Shown here: positions 45,391 through 54,431 of the stretch, piece after piece
Numbering within the stretch: position 1 is the first letter of the stretch
Layout: each line of letters opens with the position of its first letter
Assembly (NCBI GenBank): GCA_001247695.2
Contig: LGRX02027104.1
Coordinates: 1-54,761, forward strand
Length of the DNA: 54,761 nucleotides
From: Cymbomonas tetramitiformis
Lineage: Eukaryota; Chlorophyta; Pyramimonadophyceae; Pyramimonadales; Pyramimonadaceae
Direction of reading: 5' to 3'
Program-made: the position numbers and the translations under genes
The notes under the pieces: generated by a model
What the model saw: only the letters and a program-made list of their open reading frames with translations
What the model was told of the DNA's origin: nothing
Database searches by the model: none

Positions 45391-45956
45391 AAGTCAACAT
45401 TCAATATGTTGGATACACACTGCGGACCTACTGCATACGTATTGAACATGTAAATTCAATATGTTGTATATATATTGTGGACCTATTGAATATGTATTGA
45501 AACGGAACATTCAGTATGTTGGATACATACTGCGGACATATTGCATACGTATTGAACATGTAAATTCAATATGTTGTATATATATTGTGGACCTATTGAA
45601 TATGTATTGAAACGGTACATTTAGTATATTGGATACATACTGCGGACCTATTGCATACATATTGAACATGAAAATTCAATATGCTGTATATATATTGCGG
45701 ACATATTGCATATGTATTGAAACGGAACATTCAGTATGTTGGATACATACTGCGGACCTATTGCATACGTATTGAACATGCAAATTCAATATGCTGTATA
45801 TATACTGTGGACATATTGCATATGTACTGAAACGGAACATTCAATATGTTGGATACATACTGCGGACCTATTGCATACGTATTGAACATGCAAATTCAAT
45901 ATGCTGTATATATACTGTGGACATATTGCATATGTATTGAAATAAAAGTTGCCTAT
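45391..45956. repeat. 110-bp AT-rich satellite (5 units)
   Basis: The marker aacggaacatt (or variant) recurs at 45501, 45611, 45721 and 45831, exactly 110 bp apart, with a related start at 45391. Each unit contains two half-units with ttcaatatgttg and tattgcatacgtattga. Similar but irregular attgca-rich DNA extends left to ~45065. The 3' end of the LINE abuts this array. Confidence 0.92.
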
Positions 45957-46078
45957 ATTGGATATATAGAAAAGAAAAGAAAAAGAAAAAACCACGCCCG
46001 TCGGGCGTATGAGTAAATTAATTTCCCCGGCCCTACTCTGGGCCGGACCGCCACGGGTGGCGGCCTTAAAGGGACAAT
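45957..46078 (-). other. 3' UTR of the LINE
   Basis: On the minus strand, after the stop, come three GC-rich hairpins in a row (ggccgccacccgtggcggtc; ccggcccagagtagggccgg; cgcccgacgggcg), then a pyrimidine tail (ttttttctttttcttttc). Compact 3' hairpins are typical recognition structures for LINE reverse transcriptases. Confidence 0.65.
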
Positions 46079-49000
46079 TTATACTGGGTGGTTCTCATCT
46101 TTTTCCTTCTCTTGTTTCTCCTGTCTGAGCCTTCTGTATAGCTGGTAGGTGCTGTGAGCGTAGTTCACCGTCAGGTCATGTATCCTTTGCAGTGCCTGTA
46201 TGGCTTCTTTTCTGTCGAGCCCGAGTTGCTCGAGTATGTCCCGGTTGTGTTTGTATACCGTGCCTGTTCTGCCCACTGCAAAGACATGGAGTTTGGCACG
46301 GAATCCATGTCTACGTAGCAGTTGTAGTAGTGGTCCATATTTCGTGTATTTTTCCAGGAGCTTGGGTCCCCATTTCTCGTCGTCGGTATGGGCCACCTCA
46401 ATGAGGTGTAGGTTTTTGACTCTTGCTGGTGCTTCCTGCTGTGTACATTCCCATCCGTCTTCTAGGTCCTCCAGGCCCTCTATCATGACTATGTCTACAA
46501 AGCTCGGTATTGTGTCGGGTCCATCATTTCTGCCTGGGTTGTTCTTTCCGTCGTGCCTGCATTGCCCTCTAGTAAGTATGTAGTTTGGAAGTACCCTTGG
46601 CTTAACACCTGGGTCCCTCTTTTTTCCGGTGTAGGCAAGGACCTTGCATCCTCCTTTCCTATGGTGGTCAAGTATGTGTTTAAGTTCGTCTGCGTGGGCG
46701 TCCGCCCTGTCCGAGAACATTCCCCGCATTTGTGGGTTGTCGCATCCACCTAGGGCGTGCCCCACTCTCATGAGGAAGCCCTTCGCGTAATTCACCCCTT
46801 TGTGCCGACATCCTTCCAGGGTGCACTTCCCGTTTCCTCCGGCTGAGTTTTTCGCCGTCTCGTAGTCTTGTGCTGGTAGTATTCTCAGTCTGCATTTGAG
46901 TATTGTTTTCCGCGCCGCAAAGGTGGCTCGTTTCCAGAAGCCGTTCGCTATTTTGTGTAGCGGCATGTCTCCCTTGAGGTGCCCCATTGTTTCATTCAGC
47001 CAGTTGTCGGTGGCCTTGTTCTCTTGGACCGGAGGGGCGTTCCTATTTTTCGTTCTGTTGTGTGCCATGTCGTGCTTTCGTTGCTTCCATCTTGTTCTGG
47101 GCATCGGGTCCTGCATCATCGCATGGACTCTGGACTCCTCCGTGACCCGGTCATGGTGAGCTTGTCTTTCATTTGCCGGTCCCCCTTTAGGAGCTTCCTG
47201 CTGTTCGATGAGTTCATTGAGCATCTCAAAGGTTTCCTCGTCATTGTGCTGCTTTTGGGTCGCCTCGAGTCTCTCCACGAGTTCGTTGAGTTCCTCAAAC
47301 ACTTCTTCCCTCTCACGGGGTTGGGGTGGTGTCTCTGCAGGTGTGGGGTCGCTTCCCCGGGTGGGGCCTGTTCCGCCTTCTGTCTTCCTTCGGTCCTGTT
47401 GCTCGTGCATGTCTCTTATAAGTAGCATCTCTTCATCCTCCCTTTGTTCCATCATGGCTGTTATTTGCCTGTCTTCTTCGTCTCTGGTCTGGTCGGCCTG
47501 TTGCTGCTGGTTGGGCTTCGGGTCCCGCATTATTGCTTGCTCCTCTTCATTTTGCTGCGCTTGGTCATGGTGTGCTTCCCACCTGAAAATGTGCTTCGTT
47601 TTCAGTTGGTGGGTCCATGTTGTAGGTTCTCCTTGAAGCTCGGTAGTTTTTGCCGTGAGCCTGCTGTTCCCTCTGGCTTGCTGTTCCCGTAGTAATGTGG
47701 TCACGTATTTCTGGACGGCGAGCTTTCCTCGTAGCTCTCTGCTGCCCGAGTCTTCATCTGGTACCATGGGTTTGACTTGTATTGTTTCGTTATTATCCCA
47801 TGCCTCCGTGAAGGTCCCTGTAGTGCATGCTTGCTTGGCTGCTTCGTCTGCTTTTTCGTTTCCCGTAATTCCTGTATGTGCCTTGACTTTCAGTAAAGAG
47901 ACCGTGTGCCCCGCTGCTACCAACGCTTCAATGTTGACCAGTATGGCATACAGGAGGTCTCTTTGCCGGTGGTGTTCCATGCTGTGGGGTTTTGTTCTCA
48001 TGTTTTCCAGTTGTCTAATGGAGTTGGCACTGTCCGTGCAAATGGTGAGTCCTTCGCCGCTTGGTGGCGGCGGGAGTGTGACTGCTTTCTGTATGGCAAG
48101 AAGCTCGGCTCTGTTCACCTCTTGGTCCTCACCTTCCCATCTAATCATGTGGGCCTCCCCTTCTCCGGACCTGGGGTCCCATACCGCAGCTCCTGAGGCC
48201 CATTCTTTGCCTCCTTCCTCTGTTTCAATTTCTCTCTTGCTGCCGTCCGTGTATAGGTACGAGGTCGCTTCGTGTGCCCTTTGAGGGGGGGGGTATGTCA
48301 GTTGGGCTGGTGTGTCACTCGGGGGTAGGTTCCTGGGGTCCTCTGTCTGGTCTCTCATTAGTTTCCATCTTCTCCCTTGGACCCCCGGCTCGTGCTCTGG
48401 CCAGAAGTCGGCGGGGTATCTGACAATTTTTGACCTCGCCACTTTGTCCCATAGCATTTGGGCGTCAGTCTGTCTTCTGAGTCTGGTGTGCGAGGTATTC
48501 GCTTCTATCACCTGTTGCACTGTGGGGGGGTGAATGTCCCATTTCCCTCCCCTGCTACCGGGGAGGAGTTCCCATTTGGCTGGTCCATCCTCCACATGGA
48601 GGTTGCCGTCCTCCCACCAGGTTTCGATTTCTGTCTGTACGTTGTGGCACTGGGGGCAGAGGTCGTTCCTTATGTGCGGCATTGTGTTGCACATTCTTCC
48701 CATTGCATCCGTCATGTCCTTTGTTTTAATCTCTGGGAATTCATATCTCTGCCATGGTCTTGTGTCAATAATGCAGTCGGTACCGGGGGTGCATCCTTTT
48801 TGGTTTGGTTCGTGCTTGTCATGCTGGTTCGCCTCCCTTGCCGGCTGTTTGGCGGTTGTGGTCGTGCGGACCTTGCTCTGCGGGCAGGTTGTGAGTGCCT
48901 GTCTTATGCAATCCGCTGCAACGTCTGGGTCCCCGCAGTGGGCCTGCCACCCCGCTTTGTTGGCAACAATCAGTACCCTGAGGTTCCAGTTGCACTGCTT

Positions 49001-52000
49001 CGCTTGCTGGTGTGTGGCACCCATCCAGTGGTCAGGGGGCAGGAATGTGAATTTGCCTTGCGGTATTTCAAGCAGTTCGTGCACTAGGTGCCCTGCATGT
49101 GCGTTGTAAAGTTTCCTATAGGGGGTTTTTTCATACGTCGGGTATATTCCGACCCCGAATACCGGGTCCTGTGTGGTGGTGGCCGCAATGGCGAAGTCCA
49201 GTGCCTTCTTGAGGTCCTGTGGCGTGTATTCTGGGTTGAACTGGTAGGCCCCCAGTTTCATCCAGTTTGCAGTCCAGGCTGAGCCTCTGGCCCCGAACAC
49301 CTTGTCTCTGTCATATTTGGCGTAGTAGTTCGTGGTGTTGTGGTGGACATTGAGGGGTGAGGCGAATAGTTCAGTGTTGAGTCCGAATGCCTGTTGTAGT
49401 GCTCTTTGCATCTGGGCGGGGAATGTCCAGTGGTTTTGTAGGTTCTTTTTCCTTTCCTCCTTTTCTTCTTTGCTTGAGTATCTAATAAGTAGGTGCCCTA
49501 CTTCTTCCTCAAATGTTGAGACTTGTATTTTATGGTCCTCCCACATCTCAGTGCGTAGCGTGCGTTGGTGCGGGGTTTGGTGGTGTGTGGTACCCACTGC
49601 TTGGGTGTACCTTTCATGTAGCCTGAGAAGCTTCTCTTTTGTAAGAGTGCCTATGTACTTCCCGTTCCTGTGGTAGCTGTGGGCGAGGTCCCCTTCCATC
49701 CGCAGTTGGCAGTGGTGTTCTCTGTTGTCCGCAATGTCCTGGCCCGGGTTGGTTTCCGTCGGGTCCAGGGTGAGGTTTCCCGCATGTAGTGTGGGCCAGG
49801 CCTGTCCCAGGTGGGGCCTACCGGCCAGTATCTCCTTGAGTCCTCTGGGGTGGGTTACTTGGGAGCCCCTGGCTCGTAGCCTTCTTGCCAGGGTTGGGAA
49901 GGTGGTCGCACTTTGGCCCCTTCGCTTTGCGAGTTTCAAGAAGTCGGTTATGGTTTCTCTTGTGCTCCACGAGTAGGAGTCTTCCCCTGTTGGGTGCCTC
50001 CACTGGGTTCTGTACTGTGTCACTTGGGAGTGCGGGTCCGTTGGGTCAATGAGTAGGGTCCTCATTGCCACAATTTCTTTCGGTTTGTCTATCGTTTGGC
50101 CCCTATCAAAGCTATCTGCCTCCATTTTTCTCGCCATGGGGTCTACCTCATCTATCCACTTAGTTTGTGGGTTTTCGTGGAGGTCTTGTGGGACTTCCTG
50201 CTCTTCCCCCCACGTTTGACCGGTGGTTTCTGTCTCGTTAATTCTTGTGAGCGGGTGCAGGGAGAGTTGCCTATGAATCTCTTCTCTGGGGACCAGTTTC
50301 GCCTCCCATTCCGTCATTTTAGCCCGTAGTTGTTCCGGGTTGAGGCGCGGGAGGTTGGTTCGCATCGTGTGGGGGTCCAACGGCCCCTCACTGGGCATGC
50401 TCCTGTATTGTTGCTTCAGCCGTCGGTTTGTGAGGCTGTCATAGAAGTCCCCTGGCTTCGCTATGTTCCTCGGCTGGGCTTCGCAAAGGTATGGGTACAG
50501 GTGCGCTAGGCCTTTTGCTATGGCACTGCGGTCTGCGCTGAGGGTTGCATCTGTGCATTGTTCCCTGACGTTTACCTGACTAATTGCGTGTTGGCCATCT
50601 CTGGTGGTAAGGAAGGCTAGGTCCGGGAAATGCGTGAATAGTTTGAGGCACGTCGTGAAATTTATTGCAGTCGGCGTGTCCTTGGGTACTGTGAGCTTGG
50701 CGGTTTGGTCTGTGTACATCGCCTGCCAGTCCGGAGGCGCCGGCAGGTCCCCATCCATCATTTTGCCAGCTTTTGTTTTTCTCGTGGTTCCTTCCATTTC
50801 TTTGTCAGACTTTCTTCTTGTCGCCCCTTTTAGTTGCTCCATTATCTTCGGTACTGGGGTCTGGAGTTGTTCGAGCATCCCTTCTGTTCCTTGGGGCGTA
50901 ATGTTGTATCTGAGAAGGGCATTGAGTTTTCTTAGTGTGTTGTGTTTTGTCTGGTGTCCCCCCCAGAGTTTGTCAAGGTCTGTGCAATTCTTGCGTGTGG
51001 TGCAGTGGTATTCTATCAGTCCTCTGGTGGACCTGCTGACGTGGGACATTCTGAGTCTTGACCTCAGGTTTATTTGCCTCCACGCAGGGCCCCGTACGGC
51101 TCCTCTGTCCTCCTCACTGTGCATGGCTTCCAGCAGTCCGCTCCAAATTGCCTGGGCGTAGACTGCCTGGAGTGGCACCATGCCCAATCCGAATCTTTCC
51201 TTTTCCTGTGTGGTGAAAATGTTCGGTGTTCCGTTACGGGGTAGGCCTTGTATGTTCTTTGTGGCCCCACCTATTACTTTGTTGAAGTCATCTATTTCAC
51301 CCGCGGTGTAGAGGCCTAAGTGTAGTCCATATCTGAACTTTCCCAGTATTGCAGAGTGGAGGGAGTACTCTTTTTGGTCTGGGGTCAGCGGCGAGCGCAG
51401 TAGTGCTTGTATCCTGTGGTTCATTTCCTCCCTGGCAGCTTCCTTCTCCTTGTCCCATCTGCCTGTGAATGCCAGTAGTACTCCTAGGTACTTGTATGTG
51501 TCTCCCGGTTTGAGTATTTTGAAGTGGCTCAGCTCACCATCCACCCCAACCGTTTTGAGGTCCTTATGGAGTTGTTCTGGTATGGAGACCCCATTTTTTA
51601 TGCCGGTTATGGCTGACTTGGTAAGGTTAATTTTGAGTTCACTCCATCGTGAGAATGCCTCTAGCTTGTGTAGCTGGGCTCGCATGTGGAAAATCGTGGG
51701 GCATAGTATGAGCAGGTCGTCGACGAATGCCCCTGCTGTCGTCCTGAGGGGGCCCAGCCTTTCCTGCTCGGCTGCGTGTTTGTGTTGGTACCCATGCTCC
51801 CCCACCTCCAGCCATCTTAACAGTGGTTCCTGGTATATTATGAAGAGGAGGGGGCTCATGCTGTCTCCTTGGAGGAGACCTCTTTGCACCTGGACCGTTT
51901 CGTGAGAAGTTTCCCCCCCTACCCTGGTGTACATTGACATGGTGTCATGACTTTGTGTACCTAGGACATCTCTCACTACTTGTGTAAGCTCATCAGGTAT

Positions 52001-54379
52001 CCCAAGGTATTGCATTGTATGTAGCAGCTTGTTGTGGTCCACTGAGCCATACGCATTTTCGAAGTCAACATACAGGCCATGCAGTTCCCGTCCGGAGACA
52101 TTTGCATCCTCTATTGCGTTGGTCACTCTCGTGAGTTGTCTGAGTGTGTTTCTTTTCTCTCTGGAGCCTTCCTGTGCCTGGGCCAGTATCCCCTGTGTTT
52201 CGCAGAACGTGGAGAGCATGTTTGCTATTTGCGAGGTGTATAGTTTGAATACTCCCTCCAGTAGGGCTATGGGCCTGTAGTTTTGCTGCAGGGTGACATC
52301 TCCCTTCTTGTGGTGAAAGCAGAATGTCCCTCTCTTCCAGGTGAGGGGGACGTGTTTGCTGTTCCACATCTCCAGCATGAGCGCATGCAAGGCATCGTGG
52401 AAGTCCTCTGGCATGTACTTGAGAATTCCGTTAGGGGTTCTGGTGGGGCCTGGTGCCTTGTTGTTGTTCAGGGTGTGTACTGCTTTGCTGTAGCCCTGTC
52501 TACTTATCGTGAGGTCCATTCCCTTGGGGTCCGGTCTTGGTGCCTTTACAAGTCGCTCCTTGTGGGCTGGGTCCTCCCATGGTGGGGTTGCTAGGTCGGG
52601 TAGACTCCGGTGTTCCATCCTGTATGGTGCCGAGTGGGCCATGTGGTCCACTAGTGCGTTTGCAATGTTCTTGTGGCCCACGGTTAGGTTGCCCTCCCTG
52701 TCCTGTAGGGCCTGTATATTCGCCGTGGGGGCATGGCCTGTTTCTTGGGCCTTGGCATAAATCCTTTTGTGGTATCGTTTCTGGTTGTTCCAGTATTCTC
52801 TTACTGTTTTGTCATTATGCCTTTGTTTGGCTCGCTTCCAGTGCTGTTTGACCACTTTGTGTGCAGTCGACCTTTCTTTCTTGGCCTCCTCAGTGAGCCA
52901 GGAGACCCACTCCTTTGTGTCTGCATTGTCCCTGTTTGTCGGGCCTTTTGTTTCTCCTTCCTTCAGGTGGCGGAGAGTGGTGTGTTCCGTGTGTGGGTTT
53001 CGTAGTTGTCGTTTGGTTTTCTTGTGCATCCGCATTTTGAGTATCGCGGCATCTCTTTCTTTTCTGTCCTTTTTGCTCATTAGTAGGTCCGTTGCCCTAT
53101 GGGTGGAGGTTCTTCCAGTTATCACCGTCGGTAGTCCCTCATCCTTCAGCGCGCAATTGTTTGCTCTGTTGAGTATACTCAGCACTGCCTCTCCTGCTCT
53201 GTCTATTGTGGCATATGCCACCTGCTTGTTGCCTTCTTCCCTGCATCGGGTGGCTATCCCTATCATGTCTTTCAGCTTAGCAGTCCTGGCGTAGTCGTGT
53301 GTTCTGAGGAGGACGCTTTGGAGGGTTTCCCTGTGGGCTTTGCTCAGGGGCGTGTTCAGTTTCACTTGCCCTGGGTGGGGGTCTTGGTCCACGTATGGTT
53401 CATGGGTGTCTATGCTGTCTAGCCGAAGGGTCGTAAGGCTAACCATCTCGTGGTCACTCGTGTGGTGCTGAGTGAGGTGTGCGGTGCTTCCCCTCTCGTA
53501 TTGGGCCCGTTTGTCCTTCGGTGCTAGCCATCTGTCAATGTTTCTGTTCTCTGCCCAGTTCAGCGTGGTATTAACCGTTGGGCCTACATTATGGAGGTTC
53601 AACTCTTCCGCGAGCTTTTTCCATTGTTTGTCGGTTTTCGTTACCCTCTTTCCTGTGCTGGTGTTGCTTGCATTGAGGTCTCCTCCAACAATGACATGCT
53701 CGTTCGGTTTTTCCGCTGTTCTTCGGAACAGGTTGGCTGTGTACTTAAGTATCTTGTCTCTGGTTTTCCCCTCCTCTGCCCCCGGTGGGTTGTATATGCC
53801 CAGCACGTGGTACATTACTTCCCCGGGCAGGTGTAACACCACATGGAGTAGGTACCCCTCCAGGTGCCTCGCTGGGACCACATGGTGGTTGTGAGCGTGG
53901 CCGTAGGGGTTGCTAAGGAGTATGGCTACTCCTCCTTTCACTGGCTGCTCTGCAGCACTGCCTGCTTCTTTCGCCTCTGTTTTGGTGCCTATTGCAGTGT
54001 ACTGCAGATCCCTGAATTTCCTCATCACACTGTCGTGTGCATGCTTCACTTCCGTGAGCACCACCACTTGTAGACCCAGTTGGTTCTGGTGTCTCTTCCT
54101 GACTGCCTCTGCTAGGTCGAGGCAGGCGTCACTTTGTCCTGCTATGTTCCATGTGAGCATGTGTAGGCGGTCTTCTCCTATCTCCCCCTTTTTTGGTTCC
54201 GTGAGGGAGGGCTGGTGTTTTCGGGGGTCGCTTGTTTCCAGTGCCTCCTGTTGCACGTCTTCGAATTTCTCCCATTGTGCAGTGGGTTCATCTCTTGTCT
54301 CTTCCCCCCCCTCGTCCGAGTGGGTTTCCATCGTTCCCTGCTCTCCTCGCGTGTGCTCATTGTCCCTTGCCTGGTTCAT
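46079..54379 (-). CDS. LINE ORF2: AP endonuclease, RT, methyltransferase-like, RNase H, REL endonuclease (2766 aa)
   Basis: ATG at 54379. Domains in order: (1) AP-type endonuclease, ~70-315: LTWNIAG, E110 (VVVLTEVKH), Y196, VGGDLNAS (D234, N236), NIDRW (D282), TSDH (D309, H310). (2) Reverse transcriptase, ~640-930: GLYVDFENAYGS (D772), LLQGDSMSPLLF, AFVDDLLIL (D887, D888). (3) PCIF1-like methyltransferase region, ~1645-1810: LFASPLN, FGARGS, FNPEY, VGIYPTYE. (4) CX2C cluster at C1908/C1911. (5) RNase H, ~2040-2185: YTDGS (D2045), RAELLAI (E2092), CTDSANS (D2116), NEKADEAAK (D2178), complete. (6) Glu/Gln-rich coiled segments with internal repeats, ~2265-2430. (7) CCHC finger (C2519, C2524, H2541, C2546) and PD-(D/E)xK-like endonuclease (PD 2621-2622, E2661, KY 2677-2678). 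No stop or frameshift, so the copy looks intact. The two endonucleases recall Dualen/RandI; I see no OTU protease. It cuts target DNA and reverse-transcribes its RNA there. Confidence 0.88.
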   Translation of the reverse strand: MNQARDNEHTRGEQGTMETHSDEGGEETRDEPTAQWEKFEDVQQEALETSDPRKHQPSLTEPKKGEIGEDRLHMLTWNIAGQSDACLDLAEAVRKRHQNQLGLQVVVLTEVKHAHDSVMRKFRDLQYTAIGTKTEAKEAGSAAEQPVKGGVAILLSNPYGHAHNHHVVPARHLEGYLLHVVLHLPGEVMYHVLGIYNPPGAEEGKTRDKILKYTANLFRRTAEKPNEHVIVGGDLNASNTSTGKRVTKTDKQWKKLAEELNLHNVGPTVNTTLNWAENRNIDRWLAPKDKRAQYERGSTAHLTQHHTSDHEMVSLTTLRLDSIDTHEPYVDQDPHPGQVKLNTPLSKAHRETLQSVLLRTHDYARTAKLKDMIGIATRCREEGNKQVAYATIDRAGEAVLSILNRANNCALKDEGLPTVITGRTSTHRATDLLMSKKDRKERDAAILKMRMHKKTKRQLRNPHTEHTTLRHLKEGETKGPTNRDNADTKEWVSWLTEEAKKERSTAHKVVKQHWKRAKQRHNDKTVREYWNNQKRYHKRIYAKAQETGHAPTANIQALQDREGNLTVGHKNIANALVDHMAHSAPYRMEHRSLPDLATPPWEDPAHKERLVKAPRPDPKGMDLTISRQGYSKAVHTLNNNKAPGPTRTPNGILKYMPEDFHDALHALMLEMWNSKHVPLTWKRGTFCFHHKKGDVTLQQNYRPIALLEGVFKLYTSQIANMLSTFCETQGILAQAQEGSREKRNTLRQLTRVTNAIEDANVSGRELHGLYVDFENAYGSVDHNKLLHTMQYLGIPDELTQVVRDVLGTQSHDTMSMYTRVGGETSHETVQVQRGLLQGDSMSPLLFIIYQEPLLRWLEVGEHGYQHKHAAEQERLGPLRTTAGAFVDDLLILCPTIFHMRAQLHKLEAFSRWSELKINLTKSAITGIKNGVSIPEQLHKDLKTVGVDGELSHFKILKPGDTYKYLGVLLAFTGRWDKEKEAAREEMNHRIQALLRSPLTPDQKEYSLHSAILGKFRYGLHLGLYTAGEIDDFNKVIGGATKNIQGLPRNGTPNIFTTQEKERFGLGMVPLQAVYAQAIWSGLLEAMHSEEDRGAVRGPAWRQINLRSRLRMSHVSRSTRGLIEYHCTTRKNCTDLDKLWGGHQTKHNTLRKLNALLRYNITPQGTEGMLEQLQTPVPKIMEQLKGATRRKSDKEMEGTTRKTKAGKMMDGDLPAPPDWQAMYTDQTAKLTVPKDTPTAINFTTCLKLFTHFPDLAFLTTRDGQHAISQVNVREQCTDATLSADRSAIAKGLAHLYPYLCEAQPRNIAKPGDFYDSLTNRRLKQQYRSMPSEGPLDPHTMRTNLPRLNPEQLRAKMTEWEAKLVPREEIHRQLSLHPLTRINETETTGQTWGEEQEVPQDLHENPQTKWIDEVDPMARKMEADSFDRGQTIDKPKEIVAMRTLLIDPTDPHSQVTQYRTQWRHPTGEDSYSWSTRETITDFLKLAKRRGQSATTFPTLARRLRARGSQVTHPRGLKEILAGRPHLGQAWPTLHAGNLTLDPTETNPGQDIADNREHHCQLRMEGDLAHSYHRNGKYIGTLTKEKLLRLHERYTQAVGTTHHQTPHQRTLRTEMWEDHKIQVSTFEEEVGHLLIRYSSKEEKEERKKNLQNHWTFPAQMQRALQQAFGLNTELFASPLNVHHNTTNYYAKYDRDKVFGARGSAWTANWMKLGAYQFNPEYTPQDLKKALDFAIAATTTQDPVFGVGIYPTYEKTPYRKLYNAHAGHLVHELLEIPQGKFTFLPPDHWMGATHQQAKQCNWNLRVLIVANKAGWQAHCGDPDVAADCIRQALTTCPQSKVRTTTTAKQPAREANQHDKHEPNQKGCTPGTDCIIDTRPWQRYEFPEIKTKDMTDAMGRMCNTMPHIRNDLCPQCHNVQTEIETWWEDGNLHVEDGPAKWELLPGSRGGKWDIHPPTVQQVIEANTSHTRLRRQTDAQMLWDKVARSKIVRYPADFWPEHEPGVQGRRWKLMRDQTEDPRNLPPSDTPAQLTYPPPQRAHEATSYLYTDGSKREIETEEGGKEWASGAAVWDPRSGEGEAHMIRWEGEDQEVNRAELLAIQKAVTLPPPPSGEGLTICTDSANSIRQLENMRTKPHSMEHHRQRDLLYAILVNIEALVAAGHTVSLLKVKAHTGITGNEKADEAAKQACTTGTFTEAWDNNETIQVKPMVPDEDSGSRELRGKLAVQKYVTTLLREQQARGNSRLTAKTTELQGEPTTWTHQLKTKHIFRWEAHHDQAQQNEEEQAIMRDPKPNQQQQADQTRDEEDRQITAMMEQREDEEMLLIRDMHEQQDRRKTEGGTGPTRGSDPTPAETPPQPREREEVFEELNELVERLEATQKQHNDEETFEMLNELIEQQEAPKGGPANERQAHHDRVTEESRVHAMMQDPMPRTRWKQRKHDMAHNRTKNRNAPPVQENKATDNWLNETMGHLKGDMPLHKIANGFWKRATFAARKTILKCRLRILPAQDYETAKNSAGGNGKCTLEGCRHKGVNYAKGFLMRVGHALGGCDNPQMRGMFSDRADAHADELKHILDHHRKGGCKVLAYTGKKRDPGVKPRVLPNYILTRGQCRHDGKNNPGRNDGPDTIPSFVDIVMIEGLEDLEDGWECTQQEAPARVKNLHLIEVAHTDDEKWGPKLLEKYTKYGPLLQLLRRHGFRAKLHVFAVGRTGTVYKHNRDILEQLGLDRKEAIQALQRIHDLTVNYAHSTYQLYRRLRQEKQEKEKDENHPV

Positions 54380-54431
54380 GGGGGTCAGTCTATGGAGCCA
54401 TTTCCATAGTCCCTGTTGCTTTGTGTGTACT

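Noticed and set aside
48900..51200. OTU-type cysteine protease expected in a Dualen-like LINE
   Set aside because: No DGxC...H arrangement was seen in the region between RT and RNase H; only the methyltransferase-like motifs are visible.
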